This document shows positions 38,854 through 48,110 of a DNA stretch of 64,000 nt, piece after piece (the first letter of the stretch is position 1; the number at the start of each line of letters is the position of its first letter). Both the position numbers and the translations under genes were made by a program. Source of the DNA: Betaproteobacteria bacterium (lineage in GTDB: Bacteria; Pseudomonadota; Gammaproteobacteria; Burkholderiales; Usitatibacteraceae); the NCBI GenBank assembly GCA_016708825.1, contig JADJEZ010000002.1, positions 266,401-330,400 of the forward strand. The letters run 5' to 3'. The notes below the pieces were generated by a model. That model saw only the letters and a program-made list of their open reading frames with translations, was not told the DNA's origin and did not search any database.

Positions 38854-39696
38854 ATGAAGCGCCTCGCCACCCTCGCCGCCGCCCTCGCCGCCGCCTTGGT
38901 CCTTCCCGCCTGCGCCCACGGCACGGGCGGCCTCGCCCGCGTCACCGTCTACGACCGCACCGCCAACCGGGAGCTTCCCGTGCACTGGCGAGACGGGCGC
39001 GCCTACGTCGCCGGCCATCCCGGCAACGAGTACCAGGTGCGCGTGCGCAACGCCTCGGGCGAGGACCTCCTCGCGGTGGTGAGCGTGGACGGCGTGAACG
39101 TGATCACCGGGCAATCGGCGCGGGCGACCCAGAGCGGCTACGTGCTGGGCTCCTACGGCTCGCTCGACGTGTCCGGCTGGCGCAAGAGCATGCAGCACAC
39201 CGCCGCGTTCTACTTCACCTCGCTTCCCGATTCCTACGCCGCACGCACCGGGCGCCCCGACGACGTCGGCGTGATCGGCGTGGCGCTCTTCAAGAGGAAG
39301 CCCCCGGAGCCCGTCACCCCTCCGCAGCCCCTGCCGCAGCCGTTCGCGAAGCAGGAATCCGGCGGGTCCTCGCCGTATCCGGCGGCACCCTCGGCGGCCG
39401 CGCCCGCCGAGCGCAACGAATCCCGGGATTCGGCCGCCAAGCGCGCGCAAGCCGAGTCGCCGCTCGGCACCGGGCACGGCCGCCGCGAGACGAACCCGAC
39501 CCGCTACGTGGAATTCGAGCGCGCCTCGCCCTATGCCGCGGAGACGATCACGATCTACTACGACAGCACGCGAAACCTCGTCGCACAGGGCGTGATCCGC
39601 CCCGCGCCGCGCTCGCGCGACCCGAACCCCTTCCCGGGATTCGTGCCGGATCCGGTGTCCTACTACCGCTCCTGGCACCGGCCGCCGGGCGTGTGA
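38854..39696 (+). CDS. Uncharacterised probable lipoprotein
   Basis: A 280-residue exported protein. The N-terminus is a lipoprotein-like signal (LAAALAAALVLPAC, Cys 20). Residues 25-150 look like a beta-sandwich (VTVYDRTANRELPVHWRDGR, then GYVLGSYGSLDVSGWRKSM). A Pro-rich linker with charged residues follows, then a C-terminal segment TRYVEFERASPYAAETITIY. The last part suggests a peptide presented outside the membrane. I do not recognise a named family. It stands alone upstream of the sigma-factor pair with its own GAAAGGAG ribosome site. Confidence 0.65.
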   Translation: MKRLATLAAALAAALVLPACAHGTGGLARVTVYDRTANRELPVHWRDGRAYVAGHPGNEYQVRVRNASGEDLLAVVSVDGVNVITGQSARATQSGYVLGSYGSLDVSGWRKSMQHTAAFYFTSLPDSYAARTGRPDDVGVIGVALFKRKPPEPVTPPQPLPQPFAKQESGGSSPYPAAPSAAAPAERNESRDSAAKRAQAESPLGTGHGRRETNPTRYVEFERASPYAAETITIYYDSTRNLVAQGVIRPAPRSRDPNPFPGFVPDPVSYYRSWHRPPGV

Positions 39697-39740
39697 GCCG
39701 CCGGGCCTCGGATGCCGCGCGGGGAGCGTAAACTCCCCGC

Positions 39741-40298
39741 GTGCCCGAGACCGACGAACAACTCATGCTCGCCTTTGCCGCAGGGGACGCCGGCGCATTC
39801 GACCGTCTCTACGCGCGCCACAAGGGCACCGTGTTCCGCTTCGTTTCCCGGTCCCTGCCCTCGAAGGCCGATGCCGAGGAGATCTTCCAGGACGTCTGGA
39901 TGAAGGCGATCGAGGCGAGGGCCCGCTACGAGCCGCGGGCGAAGTTCACCACCTGGCTCTACGCCATCGCCCACAACCGGCTCGTCGACGCCTGGCGCCG
40001 CAAGGGCCTGGCACTCGTGCCCCTCGACGCCGGGGACGAGGACGGGCGGCCCGCGATCGACCCGCCGGGCGATCCCGGAGACGATCCGTACGCGCAGGTG
40101 TCCAACCGGGAGGCGATGGCGCGGTTCGCGGCCGCGTTCGAAGCGCTCCCGCCCGCCCAGCGCGAAGCGTTCGTGATGAAGGAGGAAGCCGAAATGTCCA
40201 TCGCCGAGATCGCCGCGGCCACCGGCGCGAACGAGGAAGCGGTGAAGAGCCGCGTGCGCTATGCGACGGCCAAGCTCCGGGAAGCCCTCGATGGCTGA
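39741..40298 (+). CDS. ECF-type RNA polymerase sigma factor
   Basis: A 185-residue sigma factor with region 2 (FDRLYARHKGTVFRFVSRSL, then DAEEIFQDVWMKAIEA and FTTWLYAIAHNRLVDAWRR) and region 4 (FEALPPAQREAFVMKEEAEM, then SIAEIAAATGANEEAVKSR). Region 3 is absent, as in ECF sigma factors. It would redirect RNA polymerase to a small stress or envelope regulon. The GTG start at 39741 was chosen for its fit to the family N-terminus. It overlaps the next gene by 8 bases, and that gene is its probable membrane regulator. Confidence 0.92.
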   Translation: MPETDEQLMLAFAAGDAGAFDRLYARHKGTVFRFVSRSLPSKADAEEIFQDVWMKAIEARARYEPRAKFTTWLYAIAHNRLVDAWRRKGLALVPLDAGDEDGRPAIDPPGDPGDDPYAQVSNREAMARFAAAFEALPPAQREAFVMKEEAEMSIAEIAAATGANEEAVKSRVRYATAKLREALDG

Positions 40299-41424
40299 TC
40301 CGCGCGACGACCGCGTGGGCGCGGCCTATCGCGCGATGCCGGGCGAGACGCCACCGCCCGCGCTCGACGCGGCGATCCAGGCGGCCGCGCGGCGGGCCGT
40401 GGGCGCACGGCCGGGCGGCACGCGCCGCTGGCAGCTGCCGATGTCGATCGCCGCCGTGCTGGCGCTCGCCGTCGGCGTGTCGCTGCAGGTCGAACGCGAG
40501 AAGCCCATGGTCGTCGACGGCACGCCGGTTTCCTCGGGCAGCGCCGAGTACCCCGTCGCTCCTCCTGCGGCGGAAGCCGAAGAGAGGAGTGCTTCCGGGA
40601 AACCGGATGCGACGACAACGCATCCCGCTTCGACGCCAGTGGCTGCGCCCGAGCCTGCGGCACCGCCCGCGGCGGCAGTGCGAGCGCCCGCGCCCGCAGC
40701 CAGCGGCGCCAGCGCACCACCGCCCGCGGCGACGGTGCCGGCGCCAGCGCCCGTGATGCGGGAGCAGGCGATCGCGGCGCCGGCGCAGAAGCTCTCGCAA
40801 CCCGGCGCGCCGGCCCCGCAGGCAATGGATGCCTCGCCGGCCCCCGCAAGGCAACCTGTTCCGGCGCCAGAGGCGAAGCGCTTCGCGCCGGATCCGCCCC
40901 GCGCCGAGCCGGTCGCGCGTCCCGCATCGCCGCCGGCTGCCGCTCCCCCGCTGGCTTCGGGCGCCGCGCCGTTTTCAGCTCCCCTCGGGAAGAATGTCGC
41001 GCCGATGCCCGCGGCGGCCGCACCGGCGGCGGCCGATGCCATACGGCCCGCGGAGCCTGCCCGCGCTGCCGCGCCGCCCGCCCCGCGGGGGAAGTCGGAG
41101 CTTTCCCGCGACGCAGCCACGCGGGAGGAGAAGGCCACCCTCGGCGCTTCGGAGGCCCCCGAGAAGCAACTCGAGCGCATCGCCGGGCTGCGCAACCGGG
41201 GCATGCACAACGAAGCCGACCGCGCGCTGGCGCAGTTTCGCCGCGACCATCCCGGCTACCGCATCAGCGAGGAGTGGCTGCAAGGTAGCGCGGTAAGCGT
41301 CCCTCCCGACTCGCGCGACGCGGTCTTGCTCAGGCGAGCAGGCAGTTCAGCCGAGCAGGCAACTCAGACGAGCAGGCAGCTCAGGCGCTCCTCGCGCAGG
41401 GTCGCGAAGCCGTGGCGCTCGTAG
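40291..41424 (+). CDS. Membrane-anchored Pro/Ala-rich partner of the ECF sigma factor (putative anti-sigma)
   Basis: A cytoplasmic N-terminus (residues 1-50), one membrane helix (LPMSIAAVLALAVGVSLQV) and a very long Pro/Ala-rich outside region (residues 75-290), then a short helical segment EKQLERIAGLRNRGMHNEAD. The layout matches anti-sigma partners encoded after ECF sigma genes, although no zinc-binding anti-sigma domain is seen. The true end is uncertain: the frame runs through a triplicated 17-base repeat and into the 3' end of the convergent GNAT gene before stopping at 41424. The original stop has probably been lost by the repeat or by an indel near 41285. Confidence 0.7.
   Translation: MADPRDDRVGAAYRAMPGETPPPALDAAIQAAARRAVGARPGGTRRWQLPMSIAAVLALAVGVSLQVEREKPMVVDGTPVSSGSAEYPVAPPAAEAEERSASGKPDATTTHPASTPVAAPEPAAPPAAAVRAPAPAASGASAPPPAATVPAPAPVMREQAIAAPAQKLSQPGAPAPQAMDASPAPARQPVPAPEAKRFAPDPPRAEPVARPASPPAAAPPLASGAAPFSAPLGKNVAPMPAAAAPAAADAIRPAEPARAAAPPAPRGKSELSRDAATREEKATLGASEAPEKQLERIAGLRNRGMHNEADRALAQFRRDHPGYRISEEWLQGSAVSVPPDSRDAVLLRRAGSSAEQATQTSRQLRRSSRRVAKPWRS
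41336..41386. repeat. Three tandem 17-base repeats
   Basis: gagcaggcagttcagcc, gagcaggcaactcagac and gagcaggcagctcaggc follow one another without gaps. The array overlaps the last codons of the GNAT gene (minus) and the doubtful 3' end of the anti-sigma-like gene (plus). Confidence 0.85.
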
Positions 41425-41843
41425 AAGCGCCGCGCGCCGGGATTGTCGAAGTGCGTGGCGGTGTCGATGCGCGTCACACCCGTCTTCACGAGCTCGGCCT
41501 TGAGTGACGCGAGCATCGCCGAGCCGATGCCCTGGCCTTCCAGCCCCGGGCGCACGTTCACATCGTCCAGCTTGGCCACGAGGGTTCCGCGCGAGGTGGA
41601 GATCGCGAGGCACACGACGCAGCAGCCCACGACCTCGCCGCCGCGCCGCCCCATCCACACGAAGCCGAGGTCGGGCCTCGCGAGGAAGAGATCCAGCGCG
41701 CGGGCGAGCGCGTCGGGGCCGCCGTCCCCGTAGACCGCGGCGACGTCACGGTAGTGCGGATCGGCGCGCAGGAACGCGAGAAAGAGCCCGAAGGCCTCGT
41801 CGCGATCACCGGGGGCCATGCGCGAAAACGCGAGTTCGCTCAC
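41364..41843 (-). CDS. GNAT-family N-acetyltransferase
   Basis: A 159-residue single-domain acetyltransferase. The acetyl-CoA loop is in LDDVNVRPGLEGQGIGSAML (Q-G-I-G), preceded by the beta-4 strand GTLVAKLDDV and followed by ATHFDNPGARRFYERHGF, which is typical motif B. The substrate is unknown. The GTG at 41843 starts SELAFSRMAPGDRDEAFGLF. The last codons lie in the 17-base repeat array, and its start abuts a second, unrelated tandem array that reaches the monooxygenase-domain gene. Confidence 0.88.
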   Translation of the reverse strand: MSELAFSRMAPGDRDEAFGLFLAFLRADPHYRDVAAVYGDGGPDALARALDLFLARPDLGFVWMGRRGGEVVGCCVVCLAISTSRGTLVAKLDDVNVRPGLEGQGIGSAMLASLKAELVKTGVTRIDTATHFDNPGARRFYERHGFATLREERLSCLLV

Positions 41844-41955
41844 GCCGTCTTCCCGGCAACGCCGTACGCATCCAGGCTCACGGCTTCTTCGCCGCGAAAC
41901 CGCACGTGTCCGCGCTCACGCCGGCTTCCCGGCGGGGCCGTACGCGCCCACGCGG
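41842..41955. repeat. Degenerate tandem repeat of about 38 bases, three units
   Basis: On the minus strand each unit begins TGAGC and ends near GAAG-n-CGGC-GT. The three units encode the related peptides VGAYGPAGKPA (end of the monooxygenase-domain gene), ADTCGFAAKKP and LDAYGVAGKTA, each followed by a stop in its own frame. The array looks like successive duplication of the 3' end of the upstream gene, leaving the last unit touching the GNAT start. Confidence 0.6.
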
Positions 41956-42227
41956 CTCTCCGAGAGCGTGAGCGCCTCGCATCTCCGGTCGATGCGGCCG
42001 TACTCGGCCTCGTGCTCGCCGAGAAAGGCGCTGTACGCCTCCTCGCCCGACCAGCGGTCGATGGTCACGTACTCGCCCGGGCGCTCGTCGTCGACGAGCA
42101 GCTCGGTGCCGAGGTAGTCCGGCGACGCGGAAAAGAGCTTCGCCCACTCGCCCTTCGGCCCGTAGGCCTTCTCGAATTTCGCCACCTGTTCCGGATCGAC
42201 CCGGTAGCGCCAGATCACGACGTACAT
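41916..42227 (-). CDS. Antibiotic-biosynthesis-monooxygenase (ABM) domain protein
   Basis: A 103-residue ferredoxin-like (dimeric alpha/beta barrel) protein: YVVIWRYRVDPEQVAKFEKA, then YLGTELLVDDERPGEYVTID and RWSGEEAYSAFLGEHEAEY. Such proteins include small cofactor-free oxygenases and haem-degrading enzymes; no specific active site can be assigned. It follows purL by 4 bases on the same strand and is likely co-transcribed with it. Its C-terminal 11 residues are the template of the degenerate repeat that lies downstream. Confidence 0.8.
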   Translation of the reverse strand: MYVVIWRYRVDPEQVAKFEKAYGPKGEWAKLFSASPDYLGTELLVDDERPGEYVTIDRWSGEEAYSAFLGEHEAEYGRIDRRCEALTLSESRVGAYGPAGKPA

Positions 42228-42231
42228 GGTC

Positions 42232-45200
42232 TCAGCCCAGCCACGCGCGCGCGTTGCGGAACATGCGCATCCAGGGCGAATCCTCGCCCCAGCCGTCCGG
42301 GTGCCACGACATGAGCACGGTGCGGAAGACGCGCTCCGGGTGCGGCATCATGATGGTGAAGCGCCCGTCCGGCGTGGTGACCGCGGTGATGCCGCCGGGC
42401 GAGCCGTTGGCGTTGTAGGGATAGGCCTCGGTGGGCTTGCCGCGGTGGTCGACGAAGCGCGCGGCGACCAGGAATTCGCAGGCCTCGCGCGCCTTCGCGT
42501 CCCGGAAGGTGGCCTTGCCCTCGCCGTGGGCGGTGACGATGGGAATGCGGCTGCCTTCCATGCCCGCGAAGAAGAGCGACGGCGACTTCTGCACCTCGAG
42601 CAGCGTGAAGCGTGCCTCGTACTGCTCCGAGAGGTTCCTCTCGAAATGCGGCCAGTTCTGCGCGCCCGGGATGATCGCCTTCAGGTTCGACACCATCTGG
42701 CAGCCGTTGCAGGCGCCGAGCGCGAAGGAATCGGCGCGGCCGAAGAACGCCTCGAACTCGTCGCGGGCCCGGGCGTTGAAGAGGATGGACTTGGCCCAGC
42801 CTTCGCCGGCGCCCAGCGTGTCGCCGTAGCTGAACCCGCCGCACGCGGCGAAGCCCTTGAAGTCGGCGAGCGCCACGCGCCCGGCGATGATGTCGCTCAT
42901 GTGCACGTCGAAGGCGGCGAAGCCCGCGCGGTCGAAGGCAGCCGCCATTTCCATCTGCCCGTTCACGCCCTGTTCCCTCAGGATCGCGATCCGCGGCCGC
43001 GCGCCCCTGGCCACGAAGGGTGCGGCGATGTCCTCGGCGGGATCGAAAGTGAGCTTCGCGGAAAGCCCCGGATCGCCCTCGTCCAGGATCCGGTCGTACT
43101 CCTGGTCGGCGCAGGCCGGGTTGTCGCGCAGGCGCTGGATGGCGTGCGTGACCGAGGACCACGCGCGGTGCAGGTCGACCCGCTTCTGCGCGAGCACGGG
43201 CTTGCCGTTCAGGAGGATGCGCAGCTGCCCTTCGGCGTTGGGGTGCCCGATCACGTGCGATTCGCGCGAGAGCCCGGCTTCCCTCAGCGCGCCCATCACC
43301 GCGGCGCGGTCGTCCTTGCGCACCTGCAGCACCGCGCCCAGTTCCTCGTTGAAGAGCACCGCGAGCACGCGATCCGCGACGTTTCCGGCGAGCACGTCGG
43401 TCTGGCGCTCGTGGCCGTCGACGTCGAGCTGCTTCGGGTCGATGGCGAGGTTGTCGAGGTAGATGCTGACGCCCGCGCGGCCCGCGAAGGCCATCTCGCA
43501 CAGCGTCGCGAAGAGGCCGCCGTCGGAGCGGTCGTGGTAGGCGAGGATCCTGCCGCCCGCGTTCAGCGCCTGGATCGCGCCGAAGAAGGCGGCGAGCTTC
43601 GCGGGGTCGTCCACGTCGGGCGCCGCATCCCCGAGCTGGCCGTGCACCTGCGCGAGCGCGGAGCCGCCGAGGCGGTTCCTGCCGCCGCCGAGATCGACCA
43701 GCACGAGTTCCGTATCGCCCGCGTCGGTGCGCAACTGCGGCGTGAGGGTGCGGCGCGCGTCCGTCACCGGCGCGAAGGCGGTGATCACGAGCGAGAGCGG
43801 CGCGGTGACCGCCTTCGCCTCGCCCGTGGCGGGATCCTGCCAGGTCGTCTTCATCGACATGGAATCCTTGCCGACGGGAATCGCGACGCCGAGCGCGGGG
43901 CAGAGCTCCATGCCCACGGCCCGCACGGTGTCGAAGAGCGCCGCGTCCTCGCCCGGATGCCCCGCCGCGCACATCCAGTTGGCGGAGAGCTTCACGTCGC
44001 CCAGGGCCGCGATGGCGGCCGCGGCGATGTTGGTGATCGCCTCTCCCACCGCCATGCGCCCCGAAGCGGGGCCGTCGATCAGCGCGAGTGGCGTGCGCTC
44101 GCCGAGGGCCATGGCTTCGCCGAGATGCGTCGCGTAACCCATCGTCGTGACCGCGCAGTCGGCCACCGGCACCTGCCACGGGCCGACCATCTGGTCGCGC
44201 GCACACAGGCCGCCCACGGAGCGGTCGCCGATGGTGACGAGGAAAGTCTTGTCCGCGACCGCCGGAAGCCGCAACACGCGCAACGCCGCCTCCTCGAGGT
44301 CGATGGCGGACGGATCGAAGGCCGCGCGCTTGCGCGCGAGGCGCTTCACGTCGCGGTGCATGCGCGGCGGCTTGCCGAGCAGCACCTCCAGCGGCACGTC
44401 CACGGGGTCGTTCGCGAAGAGCGTGTCCTCGACCACGAGCCGGCCGTCCGCGCGCGCGATGCCCACCACCGCGTAGGGGCAGCGCTCGCGCTCGCAGACC
44501 CGGGCGAACTCGTCGATCCGGTCCTCGGGAATCGCGAGCATGTAGCGCTCCTGCGACTCGTTGGACCAGATCTGCATGGGCGTCATGCCCGGCTCCTCGA
44601 TCGGCACCTCGCGCAACTCCACGTCGGCGCCGACGCCGCCGCCGTGCGCAAGCTCCGGCAGCGCGTTGGAGATCCCGCCCGCGCCCACGTCGTGGATGGA
44701 GAGGATGGGGTTCGCCTCCCCCATCTGCCAGCAGGCGTCGATCACCTCCTGGCAGCGGCGCTCGAGTTCCGCGTTCGCCCGCTGCACGGAATCGAAATCG
44801 AGGGACTCGGTGTTGGTTCCGCTCGCCATCGAGGAGGCCGCGCCGCCGCCTATGCCGATGAGGAAACCCGGGCCGCCCAGCTGAATGAGCAAGGTGTCCG
44901 CGGCGAAGGCGTGCTTCGTGACGTGCCGCGCGGAGAGGTTGCCGAGACCGCCGGCCAGCATGATGGGCTTGTGGTAGCCGCGCACCTCGCCCGCGACTTC
45001 CATCTCGAAGGCGCGGAAGTAACCGGCGAGGTTCGGCCGGCCGAATTCGTTGTTGTACGCGGCACCGCCGATGGGGCCCTCGACCATGATCGCGAGCGCC
45101 GAGGCGATGCGCCCGGGCTTGCCGTAGTCGCCTTCCCACGGCTCGCGCTGCCCGGGAAGCTGGAGGTTCGATACCGAGAACCCCGTGAGGCCCGCCTTGG

Positions 45201-46212
45201 GCTTGCCGCCCGTGCCCGTCGCACCCTCGTCGCGGATCTCGCCTCCCGCGCCCGTTCCCGCGCCCGGGTGCGGCGCGATGGCGGTGGGGTGGTTGTGGGT
45301 CTCCACCTTCATGAGGATGTGCGTCTCGTCGCGGTGGTACGCCCAGCCGCGATCGGCATCGGGGAAGAAGCGTTCGATCGTCGCCCCTTCCATCACCGCG
45401 GAGTTGTCCGAGTAGGCCACGACCGTGCCGCGCGGGCTCACCGCGTGGGTGTTGCGGATCATCTGGAAGAGGCTCTTGTCCTCGGCCCTGCCGTCGATCG
45501 TCCACGAGGCGTTGAAGATCTTGTGCCGGCAATGCTCGCTGTTGGCCTGCGCGAACATCATGAGTTCCACGTCCGTGGGGTTGCGGCCCATCTTCGCGAA
45601 GTTCTCGACGAGGTAGTCGATCTCGTCGGGCGCGAGCGCGAGCCCCAGCGCGGCGTTCGCCCCCTCGAGCGCCTTCCTTCCGCCGCCCAGGAGATCGACC
45701 GTGGCGAGGGGCGCGGGCTCGTGGCGGGCGAAGAGCCCCGCGGCGGCGGCGAGCGAAGTCGCCACCGTCTCCGTCATGCGGTCGTGGATCGCCTCGTGGA
45801 GCGCGCGCTCGGCTTCGCCCGCGAGCGTCCCGCCGCCCTTCAGGGCGAAATGCCAGGCCACCCCGCGCTCGAGGCGGACGACTTTTTCCAGGCCGCAGTT
45901 GTGCGCGATGTCCGTCGCCTTGGAGGACCACGGCGACACGGTGCCGAAGCGCGGCAGCACGAGCCGGAGCTCGCCTCCGGGAGCAGCGCCGGCGGGCGTG
46001 CCGTAGGTGAGGATCTTCGCGAGGACTTCGGACTCCGCGGGCGTGAGCGGTGCGGAGAGTTGCGCGAAATGGACGAAGCGCGTGTCGACCGCGAGACGCC
46101 CGCGCAGGCCGGGTTCGAGGCCGGCGACCAGCTTGTCGATGCGGAAGGCCGAGAGCGCGACACCGCCGTGCAGCGTGAGCAGGGGCTGCGCGGGCGCCAC
46201 GTGCGAATTCAT
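42232..46212 (-). CDS. purL: Phosphoribosylformylglycinamidine synthase
   Basis: The large single-chain PurL makes FGAM from FGAR, ATP and glutamine in purine synthesis. The 1326-codon frame is open from end to end. Visible parts are the N-terminal PurS-like domain ([20 protein letters not shown]), the linker, and the synthetase core ([18 protein letters not shown] with the active His; [20 protein letters not shown]). The C-terminal glutaminase has the nucleophile in [11 protein letters not shown] and the His in [11 protein letters not shown]. The length matches gamma/betaproteobacterial PurL. It is the longest undamaged gene here, which shows that indel errors are unevenly spread. Confidence 0.98.
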   Translation of the reverse strand: MNSHVAPAQPLLTLHGGVALSAFRIDKLVAGLEPGLRGRLAVDTRFVHFAQLSAPLTPAESEVLAKILTYGTPAGAAPGGELRLVLPRFGTVSPWSSKATDIAHNCGLEKVVRLERGVAWHFALKGGGTLAGEAERALHEAIHDRMTETVATSLAAAAGLFARHEPAPLATVDLLGGGRKALEGANAALGLALAPDEIDYLVENFAKMGRNPTDVELMMFAQANSEHCRHKIFNASWTIDGRAEDKSLFQMIRNTHAVSPRGTVVAYSDNSAVMEGATIERFFPDADRGWAYHRDETHILMKVETHNHPTAIAPHPGAGTGAGGEIRDEGATGTGGKPKAGLTGFSVSNLQLPGQREPWEGDYGKPGRIASALAIMVEGPIGGAAYNNEFGRPNLAGYFRAFEMEVAGEVRGYHKPIMLAGGLGNLSARHVTKHAFAADTLLIQLGGPGFLIGIGGGAASSMASGTNTESLDFDSVQRANAELERRCQEVIDACWQMGEANPILSIHDVGAGGISNALPELAHGGGVGADVELREVPIEEPGMTPMQIWSNESQERYMLAIPEDRIDEFARVCERERCPYAVVGIARADGRLVVEDTLFANDPVDVPLEVLLGKPPRMHRDVKRLARKRAAFDPSAIDLEEAALRVLRLPAVADKTFLVTIGDRSVGGLCARDQMVGPWQVPVADCAVTTMGYATHLGEAMALGERTPLALIDGPASGRMAVGEAITNIAAAAIAALGDVKLSANWMCAAGHPGEDAALFDTVRAVGMELCPALGVAIPVGKDSMSMKTTWQDPATGEAKAVTAPLSLVITAFAPVTDARRTLTPQLRTDAGDTELVLVDLGGGRNRLGGSALAQVHGQLGDAAPDVDDPAKLAAFFGAIQALNAGGRILAYHDRSDGGLFATLCEMAFAGRAGVSIYLDNLAIDPKQLDVDGHERQTDVLAGNVADRVLAVLFNEELGAVLQVRKDDRAAVMGALREAGLSRESHVIGHPNAEGQLRILLNGKPVLAQKRVDLHRAWSSVTHAIQRLRDNPACADQEYDRILDEGDPGLSAKLTFDPAEDIAAPFVARGARPRIAILREQGVNGQMEMAAAFDRAGFAAFDVHMSDIIAGRVALADFKGFAACGGFSYGDTLGAGEGWAKSILFNARARDEFEAFFGRADSFALGACNGCQMVSNLKAIIPGAQNWPHFERNLSEQYEARFTLLEVQKSPSLFFAGMEGSRIPIVTAHGEGKATFRDAKAREACEFLVAARFVDHRGKPTEAYPYNANGSPGGITAVTTPDGRFTIMMPHPERVFRTVLMSWHPDGWGEDSPWMRMFRNARAWLG

Positions 46213-46227
46213 GGCCGGATTATACCG

Positions 46228-46638
46228 TCAGCGCCATCGCAGCAGGATGCGCAGGCGCCGGTACGCCTCGGCATCCACGGCGTCCGGGGCGACGAGAATC
46301 GTGCGCGTGAAGCGGGCGCCGTCGGGGCGCCACCGGACGATCGTGAGCCAGGGTGCGACGAAGCAGCCCTCCCGGAGCCGGCCGGCGACGACGGCTCCGT
46401 CGTGCAACCGCGCCTCCACGCGCTCGGCCAGGTCGACGGCGATGCGGACGATGGCGCCGGGACCTTCGCGGCAGGCGTCCAGGCGCAGTGCGCGGACCTG
46501 GGCGCACACGAGCGCGAGGACAACGGCAGCCTGCAGGAAGGGGTCGAGGTTCGCGGCAAGTGTCGCGAGCGTCGATGCAGCGGCGACGGCCACGATCCAC
46601 CCCCGCGCCTGCCGCGAGGGGCCGATCGCGATGACCAC
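46228..46638 (-). CDS. YgfX-like small membrane protein
   Basis: A product of about 137 residues with two adjacent membrane helices (VAVAAASTLATLAANLDPF and LQAAVVLALVCAQVRALRL). A soluble beta-rich half follows: LHDGAVVAGRLREGCFVAPW, then LTIVRWRPDGARFTRTILV and VDAEAYRRLRILLRW. This helix pair plus beta half is the layout of YgfX (DUF1434), and the YgfZ gene lies divergently next door. GTG 46638 is my choice of start; the frame is open further upstream, so the start is uncertain. In E. coli YgfX has been reported as a cell-division-affecting toxin; that role is not inferred here. Confidence 0.55.
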   Translation of the reverse strand: MVIAIGPSRQARGWIVAVAAASTLATLAANLDPFLQAAVVLALVCAQVRALRLDACREGPGAIVRIAVDLAERVEARLHDGAVVAGRLREGCFVAPWLTIVRWRPDGARFTRTILVAPDAVDAEAYRRLRILLRWR

Positions 46639-46714
46639 ACGCCAGGCGGGGTCGTTCGCGGGCTGCCCGCCGCTATACTGGAATGCATCCGACCCTGGCG
46701 CCCTGCCCACCCCG

Positions 46715-47548
46715 ATGACCTCCGCCCTTCCCAACGTCTGCGATCTCGCTTCCTCCAACGCGCTCCTTCGCGTTTCGGGTGACGAGGCCGCGGATTTCCT
46801 GCACCGGCAGTTCACCAGCGACGTGAAGGCGCTCGGCGTGGGCAGCGCCCAGTGGACCGGCTGGTGCACGCCCAAGGGCAGGCTCCTCGCGACCTTCATC
46901 CTCGCGCGCGACGCCGGTGGCTACCTCCTCGTCTTTCCCGCCGCCTTCGCCGAGGCGATCGCCAAGCGCCTGCGCATGTTCGTCCTGCGCTCGAAGGTGA
47001 CGGTGGAGGACGTCTCCGCCGCGACGCCGCGCTTCGGCCTGTGGGGCGGCGATCTCCCGCCGGGCGCCTTCCGCCTGGGCGAGTCACGGGCGATTGCCTT
47101 CGGTGCCGCACCCGAGGGGCGGCCCGCGACGCTCGACGACTGGACGCTGTCCCTCATTCGCGACGGCGTGGTGCAGGTCGTCTCGGGCACGCAGGAGGAG
47201 TTCGTGCCGCAGATGGCCAACTACGAGCTGGTGGGGGGCGTCAACTTCAAGAAGGGCTGCTATCCCGGCCAGGAGATCGTCGCCCGCACGCAATATCGCG
47301 GAATCCTCAAGAAGCGCGCCGTGCGCGTGCATTCGGCCACGCCCCTCGTTCCGGGCGACCGCGTCTACAGCGAGTCCTTCGGGGACCAGTCCGCGGGCAC
47401 GGTCGCCAACGTGGCACCTTCGCCTGGCGGCGGCTTCGAGGCGCTGGTGGTCGCGCAGCTCGAGGCGATCGGGCAGAAGAACCTCCGCCACGGCTCGCTC
47501 GCCGGTCCCGCCCTCGCCCTCCAGCCGCTGCCCTACGCCTTCCCCTGA
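46715..47548 (+). CDS. ygfZ: Folate-binding Fe-S cluster repair protein YgfZ
   Basis: A 277-residue GcvT-like protein with the invariant YgfZ motif KKGCYPGQEIVARTQYRG, whose Cys is required for activity. The N-terminal folate domain shows FLHRQFTSDVKALGVGSAQW and GWCTPKGRLLATFI. YgfZ supports repair or assembly of certain Fe-S proteins with tetrahydrofolate. The ATG at 46715 opens TSALPNVCDLASSNALLRVS. It is divergent from the YgfX-like gene across a 76-base gap that must hold both promoters. Confidence 0.94.
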   Translation: MTSALPNVCDLASSNALLRVSGDEAADFLHRQFTSDVKALGVGSAQWTGWCTPKGRLLATFILARDAGGYLLVFPAAFAEAIAKRLRMFVLRSKVTVEDVSAATPRFGLWGGDLPPGAFRLGESRAIAFGAAPEGRPATLDDWTLSLIRDGVVQVVSGTQEEFVPQMANYELVGGVNFKKGCYPGQEIVARTQYRGILKKRAVRVHSATPLVPGDRVYSESFGDQSAGTVANVAPSPGGGFEALVVAQLEAIGQKNLRHGSLAGPALALQPLPYAFP

Positions 47549-47634
47549 AAACAGGCGCGCCCCATTCAGGAAAATGGAGGCGTTCCCCCAATGCCGGGAA
47601 ATAGGAGAGCGTCCCCAAACAGCGCAATGAGCGG
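47549..47634. repeat. Repeat-rich spacer with two GCGTCCCC-type motifs
   Basis: Between the convergent ygfZ and GNAT genes, two direct copies of a ggag-n-gcgt-n-cccca motif occur (ggaggcgttccccca and ggagagcgtccccaaa). A small hairpin ccatt-n-aatgg lies to their left. The core matches the GGGACGCT palindromes at 56.1 and 62.2 kb, which also separate convergent genes. Confidence 0.45.
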
Positions 47635-48069
47635 TCAGCCGCGCGCGCGCATGCCGACATGCGGAATGCCGGCCTCCAGGTACTCCTCGCCTTCGACCGC
47701 GTAGCCGTGGCGCGCGTAGAAATCCTGCGCGTGCGACTGCGCATGCAGGTAGGTCTCGCGAAGGCCCCGCCGCCTCGCCTCGGCCCGCAGGGCTTCCAGT
47801 ATCGCCGCGCCCACGCCCCGGCCACGCCAGGAAGCGAGAACCGCCATGCGCCCGATGCGCCCGTCGGGCATGAGGCGCCCGGTGCCGATGGCTTCCCCCG
47901 CCGCGCTCTCGGCCAGCGCATGGGCACACTCGCCGTCGCGCCCGTCCATCTCCAACTCCGCGGGCACGTCCTGCTCGACCACGAAAACCGCCGTGCGGAT
48001 GCGCGCCAGCACGGCGGACGCGTCGCTCCATTCAACGAGCCGGATGCGGAAGTCGGGGGTGTTGGTCAT
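47635..48069 (-). CDS. GNAT-family N-acetyltransferase (ElaA/YjcF-like)
   Basis: A 144-residue acetyltransferase. RIRTAVFVVEQDVPAELEMD near the N-terminus is the conserved opening of ElaA-like proteins. The acetyl-CoA site is in RIGRMAVLASWRGRGVGAAI (R-G-R-G-V-G), and LHAQSHAQDFYARHGYAVEG forms the C-terminal motif. The substrate is unknown. The ATG at 48069 was taken; an in-frame upstream codon at 48084 is less likely. It is divergent from the EamA gene across about 40 bases. Confidence 0.88.
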   Translation of the reverse strand: MTNTPDFRIRLVEWSDASAVLARIRTAVFVVEQDVPAELEMDGRDGECAHALAESAAGEAIGTGRLMPDGRIGRMAVLASWRGRGVGAAILEALRAEARRRGLRETYLHAQSHAQDFYARHGYAVEGEEYLEAGIPHVGMRARG

Positions 48070-48110
48070 GGTGTAGAGTCGCAACTCGCCGCGATTCTAC
48101 CCGCCCCGCA

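Noticed and set aside
42226..46782. Very long open frames on the plus strand opposite purL, up to about 1500 codons
   Set aside because: They are antisense to a complete PurL with all catalytic motifs, consist of Arg/Ala/His-rich sequence typical of GC-rich shadow frames, and contain no recognisable domain.
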